Source: Paramoeba atlantica (lineage: Eukaryota; Discosea). Taken from it: a stretch of DNA of 64,000 bases. Below the pieces are notes generated by a model. That model was given only the letters and a program-made list of their open reading frames with translations. It did not search any database and had not been told where the DNA came from. The stretch spans positions 620,001 through 684,000 of the forward strand of contig CDRNVI010000012.1 in the NCBI GenBank assembly GCA_977017575.1. Direction: 5' to 3'. Positions within the stretch are counted from its first letter, which is position 1, and each line of letters begins with the position of its first letter. The translations under genes and the position numbers were made by a program. This document shows positions 30,739 to 41,533 of this stretch, piece after piece.

Positions 30739-30977
30739 GAAAAATTCTTCATCGATCTTGTGGCCTGCAATACCTTGGAGGCATTTCTCCTGTGAAATCC
30801 TATAAGCTCCCTACAGCAGGAAGCCACGTAGGAAAATGAGAAATGTGCTCCTTCCCCCCTTCTCTCAATTTTCGAAGAGAAACTATCTCCGTATAAAATA
30901 AAAAATATATAATATTTAGATGTCAACGGATATTATCTCTCAGCTATTTCACCAGTATAGAATATTTCTAAAATCTA
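30739..30977 (-). other. 3' UTR of RLE-13 and unassigned flank
   Basis: Non-coding, AT-rich (TATATAATATTTAG at about 30910). The RLE-13 3' end lies somewhere at 30800-30850; no poly(A) is obvious. Confidence 0.4.
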
Positions 30978-33900
30978 TTACTTGTCTTCGAGGTGCTCCC
31001 GAAGTTGGGAGTATACCACGAGGCCGTTGAAGTTTTGCAACAGTAGCTTGAACGAGAGTTCCGTCTCGCGGGCGTTCAGAAGACAAGCGTCTGCCAAGGC
31101 TCTGATCAGATTGCGTGTGTTCGCGTGTAGTGATCCGGAGGACAGAATCGGAATGCATTGGAACGATTCTTGGGCGATCATTCCCGTTGCGACGTAAGTT
31201 TCCATTTTGCGATGAATGACGTCACGGATCAATTGAGAGCTTTTCTTATTTATGTGGGAAGGTGTCATCTCGTGCACGACGGTAAGATCATAAAATATAG
31301 CTCCTGTGTCCCAGTATATCACAAGGTCTGGCCCAGATCGATGAAGGTGCCGTCCTGTACATATTTTGCTGTGCGTAGGTTGGCTTTCTCGGCTTACCAC
31401 ATTTCTACACGTAGTGCACGTCCAGTTACTGAATGCTCGAGGTTCACTCTCACATGGTATCCCTGCGCGCATGCAAAGGTCGTGGAAGAATTTCACCAGC
31501 ATGTTGTGCTTCACGGAGGCATTGATACCAGAGCATTGCGCACATCCACTGATGTGAGTGAGAGCTGATCTGTTGTCGAGTATGGAACGGCATCCTGGGC
31601 ATAGCAAGCTTTTCGGCAGGCGCGGATGTTCTATCCCCAATCTCGGCATTATGGCTAATTCAAAAACGTGGGGTGGAATATATCTCGTATGTGACATAAG
31701 CCAGTCGTAACTCCCTTTGGTGGTAGTGGCCCTCAGGATTGGTGCTATTTCTGGATCGTTAAAGAGTTTGTTCCAGGCATGTTCGTGGAGTTTCGCAGCT
31801 GTGGCGAGTTCGTCTGTAGGGGGGGGTGACGTATTTTTCTGAACTGAATTTACGCTGTCGGTGCACCTGGCTTCCGTTGACGTGGCTCGAGCTGAAAAGG
31901 ATTTTCTTTGCTTCAGAGCCGCGTGTCTGGACGCATTGTATGCTGCTTCTCGCGTGTGGTAGCATGACGTGAGACCCAACCCTCCCTTCTTAATTGGTAG
32001 ACGTGCGATGTCCATCTGTTGTTTTTGCAATTTACCCAACCAGGTTTCTAGGACTTCTTCCACTTGATTGTCGAAGAGCTGTGCGCATTTTTCGGTGGCC
32101 GCTGGGCTGTGCACTCTCATGTGAAATTGCTGTCGTACATTGACACACTTCGACAGGATTATAAGCGATGCGTTGCTCATGCCCATCGATTTCAGTCGTC
32201 TGAATATGTCCTTGTGTTTGTCGACTCGCTGTAGTAACTTCTCACTTATCGTTTCCTCCTTCCCTATAAACGCTCCAAGAATTTTGGTAGCATCTTCTTC
32301 ATTCCGGACCCCCACTTCCTTCAAGCTCGTTGGCATCTCTGTACCTTGCAGTCCGCCGAACCATACACATTTCTGAGCGGAGAGCTCAATGCTGCTCTCT
32401 GCCAGTAATGCTTTCAGGCGTTCAAACGCTTTTGCTATCTCGGAAGGCGTATGTGACGTGAGATTGATGTCGTCTATGTATGCATGGATTTCGATCTCTG
32501 GATGTTCAGCTGCCAGGGTTTCGAGGATCGGTTGGAGATATGCACAAAAATACAGCGTCGAAAGTGGCGAACCTTGTCGTACTCCGGCTTCGCTAAGAAC
32601 TTTTCCTGCGAGCGTGCCCTCACTTCCATAAAACAGCAATTCAGAGGCTTCAGCATACTCGGCTAGGAAGAAACGTTGAAAGGGCTGAAGAGTTGAGAGT
32701 CCAAATACATGTTTCGCGATGTCGGCCCGTGACGGTGAGTTGAAAGCATTTTTTAGATCAACCGAGAGGATCGACTGACCTTCGCAGTATCGTTCATGCA
32801 GCGTGTGGACAATTTTTTCGCAACCTGCCTTTGCCATAATACCTTGTTGCATAGGGGCGAATAGCGGCTCAAGCGCGTTTTCGTACCTTTGGAACAAGAC
32901 TATGCCGGCTAGCTTTCCAAACACTTCGCCCGTCGCAACTGGACGAACTCCCCCGTCCGCTTTTGGTATGGCAATTAGTCGGGCCCTGTTTAGGCGTTGT
33001 AGTACTTCACGAGATACAAAACCGTTTATTAAGTCGGCGATCATGTGGCAAAGGTTCAAGCAACACACTTCATCGTCGAGAAGAAGTCGAAGAACGCTAT
33101 CCGTCGTTCCCGTGGGACCTGGGCTCACGCCTTTGCTGAGCCGTCGCCCAGCTGCCCTCAGCTCCTCCACCGAGATACCAGCGATTATTGGGGCTGCTTC
33201 CGGAAGATGAATTTTATATTCGTTTTTCGGGTGCAGTGCCTGCAGCTTTTCCAACACTTGTTCGTCAGAAAGCTCTAGTCGTCGAAAGGGTTGATCAAGC
33301 ACCTTAGTCGCTTTGGAAGTACACCCTTCCAGGACTAGCCGTATCGCCTTTTTGATCGCTCGTCTGTCGCCCGTCGAGCTATCAAGGTCTGCATCCGTTC
33401 TGTCCTCTCCTTCGGCTTTTTGTGAATTTATGGGCGTTCTCCTTCGTCGTCTCCCATTCGCAAGTCTTACAGTTGCAAGGGACAATTTCATCGCAGACAT
33501 CATTTGATTCCAAATCTTGTTCCTCACAGGATAATCGCTTTTCCCATATGTACTAATTATGTCACGATAGGTGGCGAGCACGCATGGAATGAAGTCTGGT
33601 GAGAAGTTTCGGGCGGTTGGTATCGGTAGGTGATCGACGTCCTCTTCCGGTGCACGTGTGGCTTCTCCCATTGAAATACACTCTTGAGTTGCATTTTCTG
33701 GTGAAGCATAGTCGATAGGAGGTGGTGCGCAATGCCACAAAACTTGGTACACGCGAACGTTTTCTTGCGGTGGCAGGGATCCGCTGAACTCCTCTCCTGT
33801 TTTGTGTCCGTGTAAGCCATTGTAGGTTATGTTCAGCTTCCCTTTCCCTCCGCGCTTATAAGTTTTAGTTACCTTCCCAAGAGACACGTTGAGCGTTACT

Positions 33901-34373
33901 TGTCGGTCCCAAGTCCACGCTACCGTACATGCAGTTCCCTTTTTCACCATGTTCGACTTTAGCCATATCTCTTCAGGGGACAAAGGGAACTGGGATATGG
34001 GCTTCGTGTTTTGCATGAGATTTAGAGCTCTGTCCCGTGCTTGTTCGACGCTGCTGCCTACGAACAGAACGGCGCTGCGTTCCGCAATACGATGAGCGTT
34101 TTGTGCGTCTCCGCCCATGTTCTCTGTCATATCCTCGCTCATGTTCCCGGCCGTATCCTCGCACTCAAAGAAAGACACCTCCCCTCTTTCACGCCCTGGG
34201 CTTTCCGTCTGCCCCGTATCATTGCTATCATCCTTTCCATTCGCAATTTCCGTGCTGCCGTTTGTTGAACTCTCGGAAGTCGAGGAATCAGATGGCGTAT
34301 CGAACGCTAGGGGGGTCGGTGCAATGTCATGGTGTTCCGATGCTTTTTCAGAATTGAATATGGCTTCGGACAT
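30978..34373 (-). CDS. RLE-13: long SLACS-like LINE polyprotein (subgroup A), RT and RLE intact
   Basis: 1131 codons from an ATG at 34373; the frame is open 5' to 34516, so the native start may be further up. Domains: acidic Ser/Thr-rich leader (1-120), FPLSPEEIW, small N-terminal domain (146-213; TACTVAWTWDRQ ... SLPPQENVRVYQVLW), HLPIPT, IKKAIRLVLEGCTSKATKVL helix, RT with motif A LSVDLKNAFNSP (about 536), motif B AGVRQGSPLSTLYF, motif C AYIDDINLTS (about 631), GGLGLTSC, CPGC zinc finger (about 924), CTTC cluster, RLE core RSGPDLVIYWDTGAIFYDL (about 1010). All catalytic motifs are present. Upstream it is cut by the 3' end of APE-1, so the conserved TR-x-K N-terminus is missing. Confidence 0.9.
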   Translation of the reverse strand: MSEAIFNSEKASEHHDIAPTPLAFDTPSDSSTSESSTNGSTEIANGKDDSNDTGQTESPGRERGEVSFFECEDTAGNMSEDMTENMGGDAQNAHRIAERSAVLFVGSSVEQARDRALNLMQNTKPISQFPLSPEEIWLKSNMVKKGTACTVAWTWDRQVTLNVSLGKVTKTYKRGGKGKLNITYNGLHGHKTGEEFSGSLPPQENVRVYQVLWHCAPPPIDYASPENATQECISMGEATRAPEEDVDHLPIPTARNFSPDFIPCVLATYRDIISTYGKSDYPVRNKIWNQMMSAMKLSLATVRLANGRRRRRTPINSQKAEGEDRTDADLDSSTGDRRAIKKAIRLVLEGCTSKATKVLDQPFRRLELSDEQVLEKLQALHPKNEYKIHLPEAAPIIAGISVEELRAAGRRLSKGVSPGPTGTTDSVLRLLLDDEVCCLNLCHMIADLINGFVSREVLQRLNRARLIAIPKADGGVRPVATGEVFGKLAGIVLFQRYENALEPLFAPMQQGIMAKAGCEKIVHTLHERYCEGQSILSVDLKNAFNSPSRADIAKHVFGLSTLQPFQRFFLAEYAEASELLFYGSEGTLAGKVLSEAGVRQGSPLSTLYFCAYLQPILETLAAEHPEIEIHAYIDDINLTSHTPSEIAKAFERLKALLAESSIELSAQKCVWFGGLQGTEMPTSLKEVGVRNEEDATKILGAFIGKEETISEKLLQRVDKHKDIFRRLKSMGMSNASLIILSKCVNVRQQFHMRVHSPAATEKCAQLFDNQVEEVLETWLGKLQKQQMDIARLPIKKGGLGLTSCYHTREAAYNASRHAALKQRKSFSARATSTEARCTDSVNSVQKNTSPPPTDELATAAKLHEHAWNKLFNDPEIAPILRATTTKGSYDWLMSHTRYIPPHVFELAIMPRLGIEHPRLPKSLLCPGCRSILDNRSALTHISGCAQCSGINASVKHNMLVKFFHDLCMRAGIPCESEPRAFSNWTCTTCRNVVSRESQPTHSKICTGRHLHRSGPDLVIYWDTGAIFYDLTVVHEMTPSHINKKSSQLIRDVIHRKMETYVATGMIAQESFQCIPILSSGSLHANTRNLIRALADACLLNARETELSFKLLLQNFNGLVVYSQLREHLEDK

Positions 34374-34541
34374 GACATTCGTCGCTGTTGAGATGGCATT
34401 CGCCGCCGTGACACACGTTTTCCTTAATCTACTGCTCCACGCTTCTGGCTCATTTATATCCTTGCGTGTCTTACTGTTCGGAATCGGCAGATGCTGTTTT
34501 AGTACTATCCTATCCTATCCTATAAGACCGATTTGCATCGG

Positions 34542-34835
34542 TTAAGAACACATCCGTTTTTGTCGTCGCTTCGACGTCTTTCTCTCAGGTGAATTCGCCC
34601 TTTCATGCTCCTTGTCCGCTGAACCGGGCGTGGTACGTCTTTCATGCAACTTTGTATTTTTGGCATCACATTCCTCAGGCAAACACTCTTTCTTTTCAGG
34701 AGAATCCACTCCAGTCTCTACAGGTGGCGAGGTACCCTTTTTGGATAGAGGATCACCTTCTGCAATCTTGAAGTAATCCCGTCTTTTCCCTAATGGCTTA
34801 GGTATTTGGCCACAGTGTTTCCGAGGACGATTCAT
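34542..34835 (-). CDS. Small basic ORF overlapping the APE-1 RT stop (ATGA)
   Basis: 97 residues. Its ATG overlaps the RT-RNase H stop codon in an ATGA arrangement, the geometry used for termination-reinitiation in some LINEs. Highly charged and Lys/Arg/Glu-rich (MNRPRKHCGQIPKPLGKRRD ... RRQKRMCS), with a Cys pair and no clear zinc finger. It may be a nucleic-acid-binding tail protein, or a frameshifted extension of the polyprotein. Tentative. Confidence 0.4.
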   Translation of the reverse strand: MNRPRKHCGQIPKPLGKRRDYFKIAEGDPLSKKGTSPPVETGVDSPEKKECLPEECDAKNTKLHERRTTPGSADKEHERANSPERKTSKRRQKRMCS

Positions 34836-37726
34836 GGTTTGGACGGTTTCTGAGCTAACCCTTTGAGCTTTAAGGCACTTGTCGCAGTCTTTCTCTTCTT
34901 TATTTCTGAGGCTGGGACTATTTTTCTCGACCCTGCAAGCGCCAAGGTGTCTGCCTTCTCATTGTAAATGTTCCCGTTGTGGGATTTCACTTTGCACACG
35001 TAACACCTTTTATCCATCGATTGGAGCGTTCGAATTTCCCGATCTAATTTCTCAAGGATACCCCCATTCGGTAGATTGTTATACCCAATGATTCGCCGTC
35101 GTAGACGAGTATGATGGAAGAAATTCCATACATAGAACGAATCGGTGTGTATAACAACTGTTTGAGCCTCATTAGGTATCCTTTCCAGCGCTTCCCTCAG
35201 CGATTCAACCTCAGCTCTCTCAGCTGAGCCAGCATCCAGTGCTATGGAATAGTATTTGTCTTCTGTTCCACTCATTCTCAGAACTATTCCCGCACCGGAT
35301 CTTTGTTCCTTGGACCCCCTCAACTGCCGAACAGAGCCATCAATATACATATGAACCTCACCCTCACTCATGGGGAACGGATCCGAGCCTTCCTCCACAA
35401 ATTGTAGCTCATAAGAGCTTTTGCTTTTGACCGCTTGAGTGTGTTTAGTTTTCCACCTTGGAGACCTTAATACCTCATACATCGGAAGTGGTTCAAGTTT
35501 CTGCCTGAGCTCATCGCATAGCTTTTGCCAGTGTAGCCGATCCTGCGAGTAAACAAGCGCCTGCTCCAGAGTAATCCCTAGATCATTAAAACTTGCTTCG
35601 CTAGGAGAAATATTTCTTGTTTTTTCCGTGCTATTCCATTGAACGAGCTCGCGAAACGTAGAGGAGTGCCTGAGCATGTGGCCAACGATTTTCGCACGGG
35701 CAACACGATGCACGGTCGAAAATCGAGGCGTACCACAATACAAGGACTCTAATGGGTAGCAGTGTCCGAAATCGTCAAGCTTTGCTGAGTTACAAGCGAA
35801 TCTCCTCATCATATTTACCTCAACCTCCGTTTTTCGAAGCATTTTGTTAGAAAGAGAAAGACAGGCTGCACCAAACGTTAAAATAGGGTAGACCAAGCAG
35901 TCAAACAGGCGTATTTTCGTGGCAGCACTCAGAAGAGAAGCCCAAATGCCACTGAGTTTACGAAATGCTGCCCATGTGAGCCTTAGCCTGTCCTTGATGG
36001 GGGATGATGCTGTAGCATCTTGAAGATGACCAAGATGCCGGTAGGAATCCACAAGAGGAATCTTGCCAAGCGATCCTGCTCGAAGTTCTCGCGTCCCCCC
36101 CGGAACTTTCCCAAAGGCCATCCACGCAGTCTTGGTTTTCCCCACGGCAATCCTCAGATTAGCTGGTTTTGCCTCATTTGCCGTAGCTTCGATCATTTGC
36201 GATATTTCATGTTTCGTGGAAGCTAAAAGTGCTATGTCGTCTGCGTAGTCGATGTCCTTTAGTCTAAATTCTTGAATTCCCCTGCTTTTCGTCCCGCTGC
36301 TCCTTAGAAGAATCCCGAGCAGCTTGTTATCGAGTGCTTTGTTGAGAATCCTATCGATTACAAGCACAAAGAGATAAGGAGCAAGCACGTCCCCTTGAAG
36401 AATTCCTGTTTCAATGGGAAAAGAATCCGTATTTCCGTATGGTGTGCGGACTATTCCTTTTAAATTCGAGTACAAGGACATTACCATCCTAGTAAGCGCG
36501 GGTCCGACATGAAAGGCATTCAATGCAGCACGGATGGCATGAAACGATACCGAGGGAAATGCTTTTGCGAAGTCCATGAATGCCACCGCAATGCCTTTCT
36601 TGCCCCTGGTCGCACGAACTCTTGCATCATTCAAAATGATTTGCGCCCCTGCCGTGGACCTTTCTGGCCGAAAACCAAATTGACTGTCGCGAAGGAGCGG
36701 CTCGATGGATGGTCTGATTCTTTTCAGGATCATTGCATTCATCAATTTAACCGCACTGTTCACGAGACAGATTGGCCGCCAATTCGCTATTTGTGTCAGG
36801 TCACCTTTTTTTGGAATAGGCACCTGAAGGACAATTTTCCAGGACGCAGGCGAAACCCCTGTCCGATGAACCTCGTTTATAATATGTAATAAGGATTTTC
36901 TCAGTTCAGCATGTTCTGTGATCATTCTGAGTGCCTCCGCCGGAATTTGGTCTATTCCAGGTGCCTTGTTGCGCGCTAGTCTACTGATGCCGTCCTCGAG
37001 CTCTTCTGCAGTGAAACTTTCATCGTTGATTGGTACTTTCGGGTTGACTACATTGTCAAATTTTATATCTTTATCTCCGCGATCATCGGACCCCATACGA
37101 GCAAAGAAATCTTTAACAATGTTAAGAGTTTCCCTTGTCGACGAGGTCTCGATGCAAAGAGTCTCCCTGTACAAACCGCAAATTCTACGTAGCGTACGCC
37201 ACGGATTAGAACGGTTTCGCCGCAGACCTGCTTCAATTTCGGCGCATTCCTGCCCAATCTGCGCCTCAATTTCTTCTCCGTGCTCTTTTAGCACTTCCTT
37301 GAAGTGGTCCGGTTTTCGACTCTGAAGAAATAAGTCGCGAAACCCTGAGATGCGCGGTGTTTCTGTACCCGGTGGTGTGTTTTCTGTCCCTGTAGGCGCG
37401 TTGGTCGTTTTTGTGGTTCGGTCCATTTTTGAGAGTCTTTTCGCTGTGTGTACCATATTTTCCGATAAGTGTTCCCATGTGATCTCTTCCTCTTTCTTCG
37501 CCATTTCCCACACTGCTTGCTGGAAGGATGCCTTCTTCTCTTCATCTCCAAGTCTTGGCCAGGGTACCTTGCTTTGCCCCCCTGTACCTTTAGAACGCCA
37601 CTTGATTTTCACATCCGCCATAACGACGCAGTGTACTGTAGGCACTGGCGCCTTGAGTACTTTGTGCCTCCTAATGCTGGAGGCAAAGCGCTCACTGACC
37701 ATGATGTGGTCAAGCTGTCTCCGCAC
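34832..37726 (-). CDS. APE-1 reverse transcriptase and RNase H
   Basis: 964 codons open from the end of the APE domain (QLDHIMVSERFASSIRRHKV, with the terminal catalytic Asp-His). RT: LARNKAPGIDQIPAEALR, GFRPERSTAGAQI, motif A AVAFMDFAKAFPSVS, motif B GILQGDVLAPYLF, motif C IDYADDIALLAS. RNase H: MYIDGSVRQ, SAERAEVESLREAL, VIHTDSFYVW, KVKSHNGNIYNEKADTLALA, a full D-E-D-D set. It uses RNA as template for target-primed cDNA synthesis. The first codon is not ATG because the frame continues from the nuclease; a frame change between 37727 and 37926 separates them. Confidence 0.9.
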   Translation of the reverse strand: MRRQLDHIMVSERFASSIRRHKVLKAPVPTVHCVVMADVKIKWRSKGTGGQSKVPWPRLGDEEKKASFQQAVWEMAKKEEEITWEHLSENMVHTAKRLSKMDRTTKTTNAPTGTENTPPGTETPRISGFRDLFLQSRKPDHFKEVLKEHGEEIEAQIGQECAEIEAGLRRNRSNPWRTLRRICGLYRETLCIETSSTRETLNIVKDFFARMGSDDRGDKDIKFDNVVNPKVPINDESFTAEELEDGISRLARNKAPGIDQIPAEALRMITEHAELRKSLLHIINEVHRTGVSPASWKIVLQVPIPKKGDLTQIANWRPICLVNSAVKLMNAMILKRIRPSIEPLLRDSQFGFRPERSTAGAQIILNDARVRATRGKKGIAVAFMDFAKAFPSVSFHAIRAALNAFHVGPALTRMVMSLYSNLKGIVRTPYGNTDSFPIETGILQGDVLAPYLFVLVIDRILNKALDNKLLGILLRSSGTKSRGIQEFRLKDIDYADDIALLASTKHEISQMIEATANEAKPANLRIAVGKTKTAWMAFGKVPGGTRELRAGSLGKIPLVDSYRHLGHLQDATASSPIKDRLRLTWAAFRKLSGIWASLLSAATKIRLFDCLVYPILTFGAACLSLSNKMLRKTEVEVNMMRRFACNSAKLDDFGHCYPLESLYCGTPRFSTVHRVARAKIVGHMLRHSSTFRELVQWNSTEKTRNISPSEASFNDLGITLEQALVYSQDRLHWQKLCDELRQKLEPLPMYEVLRSPRWKTKHTQAVKSKSSYELQFVEEGSDPFPMSEGEVHMYIDGSVRQLRGSKEQRSGAGIVLRMSGTEDKYYSIALDAGSAERAEVESLREALERIPNEAQTVVIHTDSFYVWNFFHHTRLRRRIIGYNNLPNGGILEKLDREIRTLQSMDKRCYVCKVKSHNGNIYNEKADTLALAGSRKIVPASEIKKRKTATSALKLKGLAQKPSKP

Positions 37727-37926
37727 CTTGTTGTCCCCACGCCTTTTGCTACCTCCCTTGTTGCCGACCTACCCTTTTACGTGCATGTACTCGCAGGCCT
37801 TGTCCACATTTTCCTCTCCTTCCCTTCCCCTCTTCACCATACCGTTGTTATCCGTCCCCTCTGGCTCTGATCCTTTCCTTCCCATTTCCACCTTTCCTTC
37901 TTCTCCCTTCTGCCCCACCTTCTCTG

Positions 37927-38120
37927 GAATTTCATTTTGTGTGAATATCGTACTTTGTAGAGATCCTATATAAAGTATACGCCCATTCAGGGTAAGGTTT
38001 ACAATAACTATCAAAACATATAGTTGCAGAATAGAATGATATCAACATTCGTTTTGTCGACCTATAATATAAACTACCTAAATCAAAACTATACGATAGG
38101 GCATCGCGCCTGGCCGGCGC
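37927..38120 (-). repeat. DIRS-4 split direct repeat A1
   Basis: Matches 38356-38549; begins GAATTTCATTTTGTGTG. Confidence 0.9.
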
Positions 38121-38138
38121 GGGGGCCGGTGGGTGGGC

Positions 38139-38355
38139 GCAAAAATTATCGAAGTAAAGTGAAGAAAATATTGTCCTAAGAATCTTCTTCTAAGAAATAT
38201 TATATGAAATAACGAAACAAAAGTACATTACACGTAAAGTTTATGCGTAAAAGTGCAGTATATGCTAAAGATGTATTCAAGATTGCACTGGTTGGTGCGT
38301 GCATGAAACACGTTAACCACTGCACACTTCCTAAAATTCTTTTCGTAAACTCTTA
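38139..38355 (-). repeat. DIRS-4 split direct repeat B1
   Basis: Matches 39938-40154 over 217 bp; ends CGTAAACTCTTA. Preceded by a GGTGGGTGGGCGC motif, also present in the DIRS-2 and solo repeats. Confidence 0.9.
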
Positions 38356-38549
38356 GAATTTCATTTTGTGTGAATATCGTACTTTGTAGAGATCCTATAT
38401 AAAGTATACGCCCATTCAGGGTAAGGTTTACAATAACTATCAAAACATATAGTTGCAGAATAGAATGATATCAACATTCGTTTTGTCGACCTATAATATA
38501 AACTACCTAAATCAAAACTATACGATAGGGCATCGCGCCTGGCCGGCGC
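38356..38549 (-). repeat. DIRS-4 split direct repeat A2
   Basis: Partner of A1; abuts the end of the coding region. Confidence 0.9.
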
Positions 38550-38565
38550 CACCACCCTCTCGCTA

Positions 38566-39937
38566 CTAACTTTCCACCCCTTTCGCATTATCAGGGACTG
38601 CCTCGGCATAACGAAGTCGGCTGATTTTGTCCGCAGGGTTACTTTTCGTGCTCACGTACCGCGCATCTACGGCAATTCCTTGCTTTTTAATTACATTCAA
38701 AACCTTTTCAAGTTCGTCAGAAACGCCGGAAGATTTCGATATTTTCCTATTGACGGCTGCCATGCACGAAACGTTGTCTACATATAAATCTAGACACGTC
38801 CCTTCCCGAAAGTGGTGTTTTAATTTTTCAATACTAAGATAAACGGCACGAGTTTCTGCCCGATTGACTTCATAGTCAAACGATGCATCCCACTTACCGC
38901 CGACACAGATCATTTCTCCATAGTCCGTGTACAACACCCCTCCCCATCCAACCTTGGAGGCATCGGTGTACAAAACATGTTGGTGAACGACTGTATCCGG
39001 TCGAGGTTGAGGAGCAATGGGTATATTAGCTCGTAACTCGTCTCTCCATTTTGCTAGACCACACCTAGTAACCTTGGATAATGGCACAGCAACATCCGCC
39101 AATAAAGGGTAGCGATTCAGCTCGTTTATGCGGCGTCGCGTGATCCGTAAAATATTGTGAAAGCGGGGGAGGTTCATTCCTAATATCGCGGACGAGTAGA
39201 TAAAACGGCCAACACAGGCTTCAAGATCACTGTACGTCAGTATTCCAAAATGGTTCGCCTCTATTTTAGACAACACCTTCGGTCCAAGTGCGACCTTATG
39301 CGCTTGATGGTCGTAAAGCACGCCGTTATAAACATATTTCGTCAGTGGATAACCTTCTGCGGATTTGAATTTCGCGCTTATGCTTTTTGCCCTTTGATCG
39401 ATAAAGTTCTCGTAATGTTGTACAGCATTGAAAGAGCCTGCGAACCGAACGCCATCAATATATACATCAATGGCTGACGAAGTAAAGCCATGTGATTGCT
39501 TGCAATAGTGGGAATGACCCGCTATAGTGGCGGTCACTGTGTGCATAATTTCGGGCGCGCATCTGTGACCCATAGGCATTACTGTCATTTCGTACATTTC
39601 TCCCTCATGGGAGAACCGAAACTTTGCGCGTGACTCGAGGGGTAGTCCAATCTGAAAGAAACTACACGCCAGGTCACGTTTGACTGCGAATGAAGAGCTT
39701 ACATTATGTAGATAATACGCGGGATGTGAGAGAGGCACGTACGGCTCATATTCTTTTAACGACATATTGTCGACTCGCGTCCAAGCTATGAATCTTCGCC
39801 TCTGGGATTCTCCATTATCTGTGCGTTCAACTACTGAAAAGGGAATAATCTCTTGCATCGTTGGACGGTCCACCAATTCATTTTCCCCGACGCGGGAAAT
39901 AATTCCATGTTCAACAAGAGCGCGAACATCCTCATTC
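38566..39937 (-). mobile_element. DIRS-4 RT and RNase H (fossil)
   Basis: Frame open from the B2 junction. RT: RRRFIAWTR, KRDLACSFFQIGLP, TVMPMGHRCAPEIMHT, motif C VYIDGVRFAG. RNase H: LYTDASKVGWGGVLY, an NRAETRAVYLSI segment, DLYVDNVSC and KSNPADKISR. It is most similar to DIRS-2. The N-terminal RT region and everything before it are absent. Confidence 0.9.
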
Positions 39938-40154
39938 GCAAAAATTATCGAAGTAAAGTGAAGAAAATATTGTCCTAAGAATCTTCTTCTAAGAAATATT
40001 ATATGAAATAACGAAACAAAAGTACATTACACGTAAAGTTTATGCGTAAAAGTGCAGTATATGCTAAAGATGTATTCAAGATTGCACTGGTTGGTGCGTG
40101 CATGAAACACGTTAACCACTGCACACTTCCTAAAATTCTTTTCGTAAACTCTTA
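39938..40154 (-). repeat. DIRS-4 split direct repeat B2
   Basis: Partner of B1 at the other end of the element. Confidence 0.9.
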
Positions 40155-41100
40155 TTCCTACGTTGCGACGGTCCTTTGTCTCCGCCCTCCTGCCCGGCAG
40201 CTCACATGTCCATTTCCTCTTGCTCGGGCAGAGGGTGTGTGCTGACTTACAGCCAATGGAGCACAAGAAGCCTTTCAGCTGAGAGACCGCTGGGGGATCC
40301 ATGCTCGGATTCGTCACGAGCGTTATCGGTGCATTGAAATCCCCCATGACCAATAAAGGTCTTCGTTTCCGTTCAGCCTTGACCTCACGACACGCCTTGC
40401 CCAAGTCACCCAGAAATGCCGCATGAACGGCTTCTGAGGAGTCCCGTATTGGGGCATAGACATTGAACAAAGTGCCGGTCCCCTCCTCCAGGGGATACTC
40501 AGCTCCCATCACCCTGTTGCTCACCATCCAAACCTTCCGAAACGCATGCCGGCTCACTATGGCCATGCCATTATATGAATCGCGTGCGGCGGCCGACTGC
40601 AAATACAGGTGAAACCTCTCCCCTAGGTTTTCAACCTGCCTGTAGAGGATTCCATCCTCATGTCCTTCCTTCGAGAAATTGTATCTGGTCTCCTGAAGGC
40701 ACATGACACCAACCCCCCTTACCTGCATGAAAGCAAGCACCTCGTTCAAACGGGTGCATCTTCGAAGAGAGAATTCATCTCCCCCCTCGAGTTTTAACGT
40801 CGTAACGTTAAGCGTTGCAACGGTGGTGTTCTCCTTCACAGCGGAACCTTTGAGGTTCTCCGAATCTCGTTGGGCGTGTGTGCCAAGCGACGCCCAGTGT
40901 GACCGAGGGCGGTGACGGGAGCTCCTTCGTTTCGCCTTTGCCGGGTTACTCACCTGCACCGCGCAGAGTTTTAGTACTGGTGCTTTGGGGGGTGATCTTT
41001 GTTTGCTACGATCGTCTTGCACTTTGCGCATTCGGTGGAAGTCCGTCGCTGAAATGTCACATGAGGGTCCAATGATCTTGACTGTTGAGTGTACAAACAA
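40155..41100 (-). CDS. APE-1 endonuclease domain (5'-truncated)
   Basis: The frame starts with the tail of the small N-terminal domain (SPPKAPVLKLCAVQVSN) and a basic stretch, then the APE fold: VATLNVTTLKLEG, MCLQETRYNFS (catalytic Glu), YNGMAIVSRHAF, LFNVYAPIRDSS, LLVMGDFNAPIT, and VCPSxRxWT-type LCPSKRKWTCELPG. The last APE motif (LDHIMVS) is on the far side of DIRS-4. It nicks chromosomal DNA for retrotransposition. The first codons from 41166 are not homologous and mark the truncation. Confidence 0.85.
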
Positions 41101-41533
41101 ATATAAGTAAATACCTATGACTAATATAATCACACTTCCAAATCGTCCCAAAATCAAAGAACACATAATACGATATATATGCTGGAAAGTAAAAGAAAGA
41201 CAGGTCTGAATCAGGGACCCCGCTTAACTAAGACCACACTTTTTATAAAGAACACACTTTTTATAAAGAACACCTACCAAGAATATAAAGAATGAATAAT
41301 GAGTAAACTATTAAAACAAGCAAAATTCACTCCAAACAAACAAAATTCACTCCTTGGTTCCTCCTATTGTAAAGCATATTGAGAAAAGTACAGACATTAA
41401 CAGCAGCAATACTCTCCGTGAGCTCTTTATCTGAAATAAGTTAATATCAACTTAGATCATGAGATGATATCAACGTAGATGATGGGGAATTTTATCAAAT
41501 CAAATAGAGGTTGTAAGTGAAAGGAAATTCTGA

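Larger units (their letters stand above)
37927..40154 (-). mobile_element. DIRS-4: element with complete split direct repeats inserted in APE-1 (fossil)
   Basis: Plus-strand order: A1 (37927-38120), B1 (38139-38355), A2 (38356-38549), minus-strand RT-RNase H (38566-39937), B2 (39938-40154). A1/A2 (194 bp) and B1/B2 (217 bp) match essentially exactly. It has the same architecture as DIRS-2 but different repeat sequences, hence a second family. Internally only part of RT plus RNase H is recognisable, without Gag or recombinase. No target duplication. The identical repeats imply a recent insertion. Confidence 0.85.
34507..41130 (-). mobile_element. APE-1: ingi/L1Tc-like LINE split by DIRS-4
   Basis: Minus strand: end of the N-terminal domain and APE nuclease (41100-40155), DIRS-4 (37927-40154), then the end of APE, RT and RNase H (37926-34832), a short downstream ORF, and a 3' tail of GGATA repeats (about 34507-34521 on the plus strand as TATCC). 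A short-repeat tail instead of poly(A) occurs in several LINE clades. The 5' end is truncated within the N-terminal domain. Confidence 0.85.

Noticed and set aside
37350-37973. Plus-strand 207-codon frame with hydrophobic segments
   Set aside because: It is antisense to the APE-1 RT region and DIRS-4, and lacks any recognisable family.
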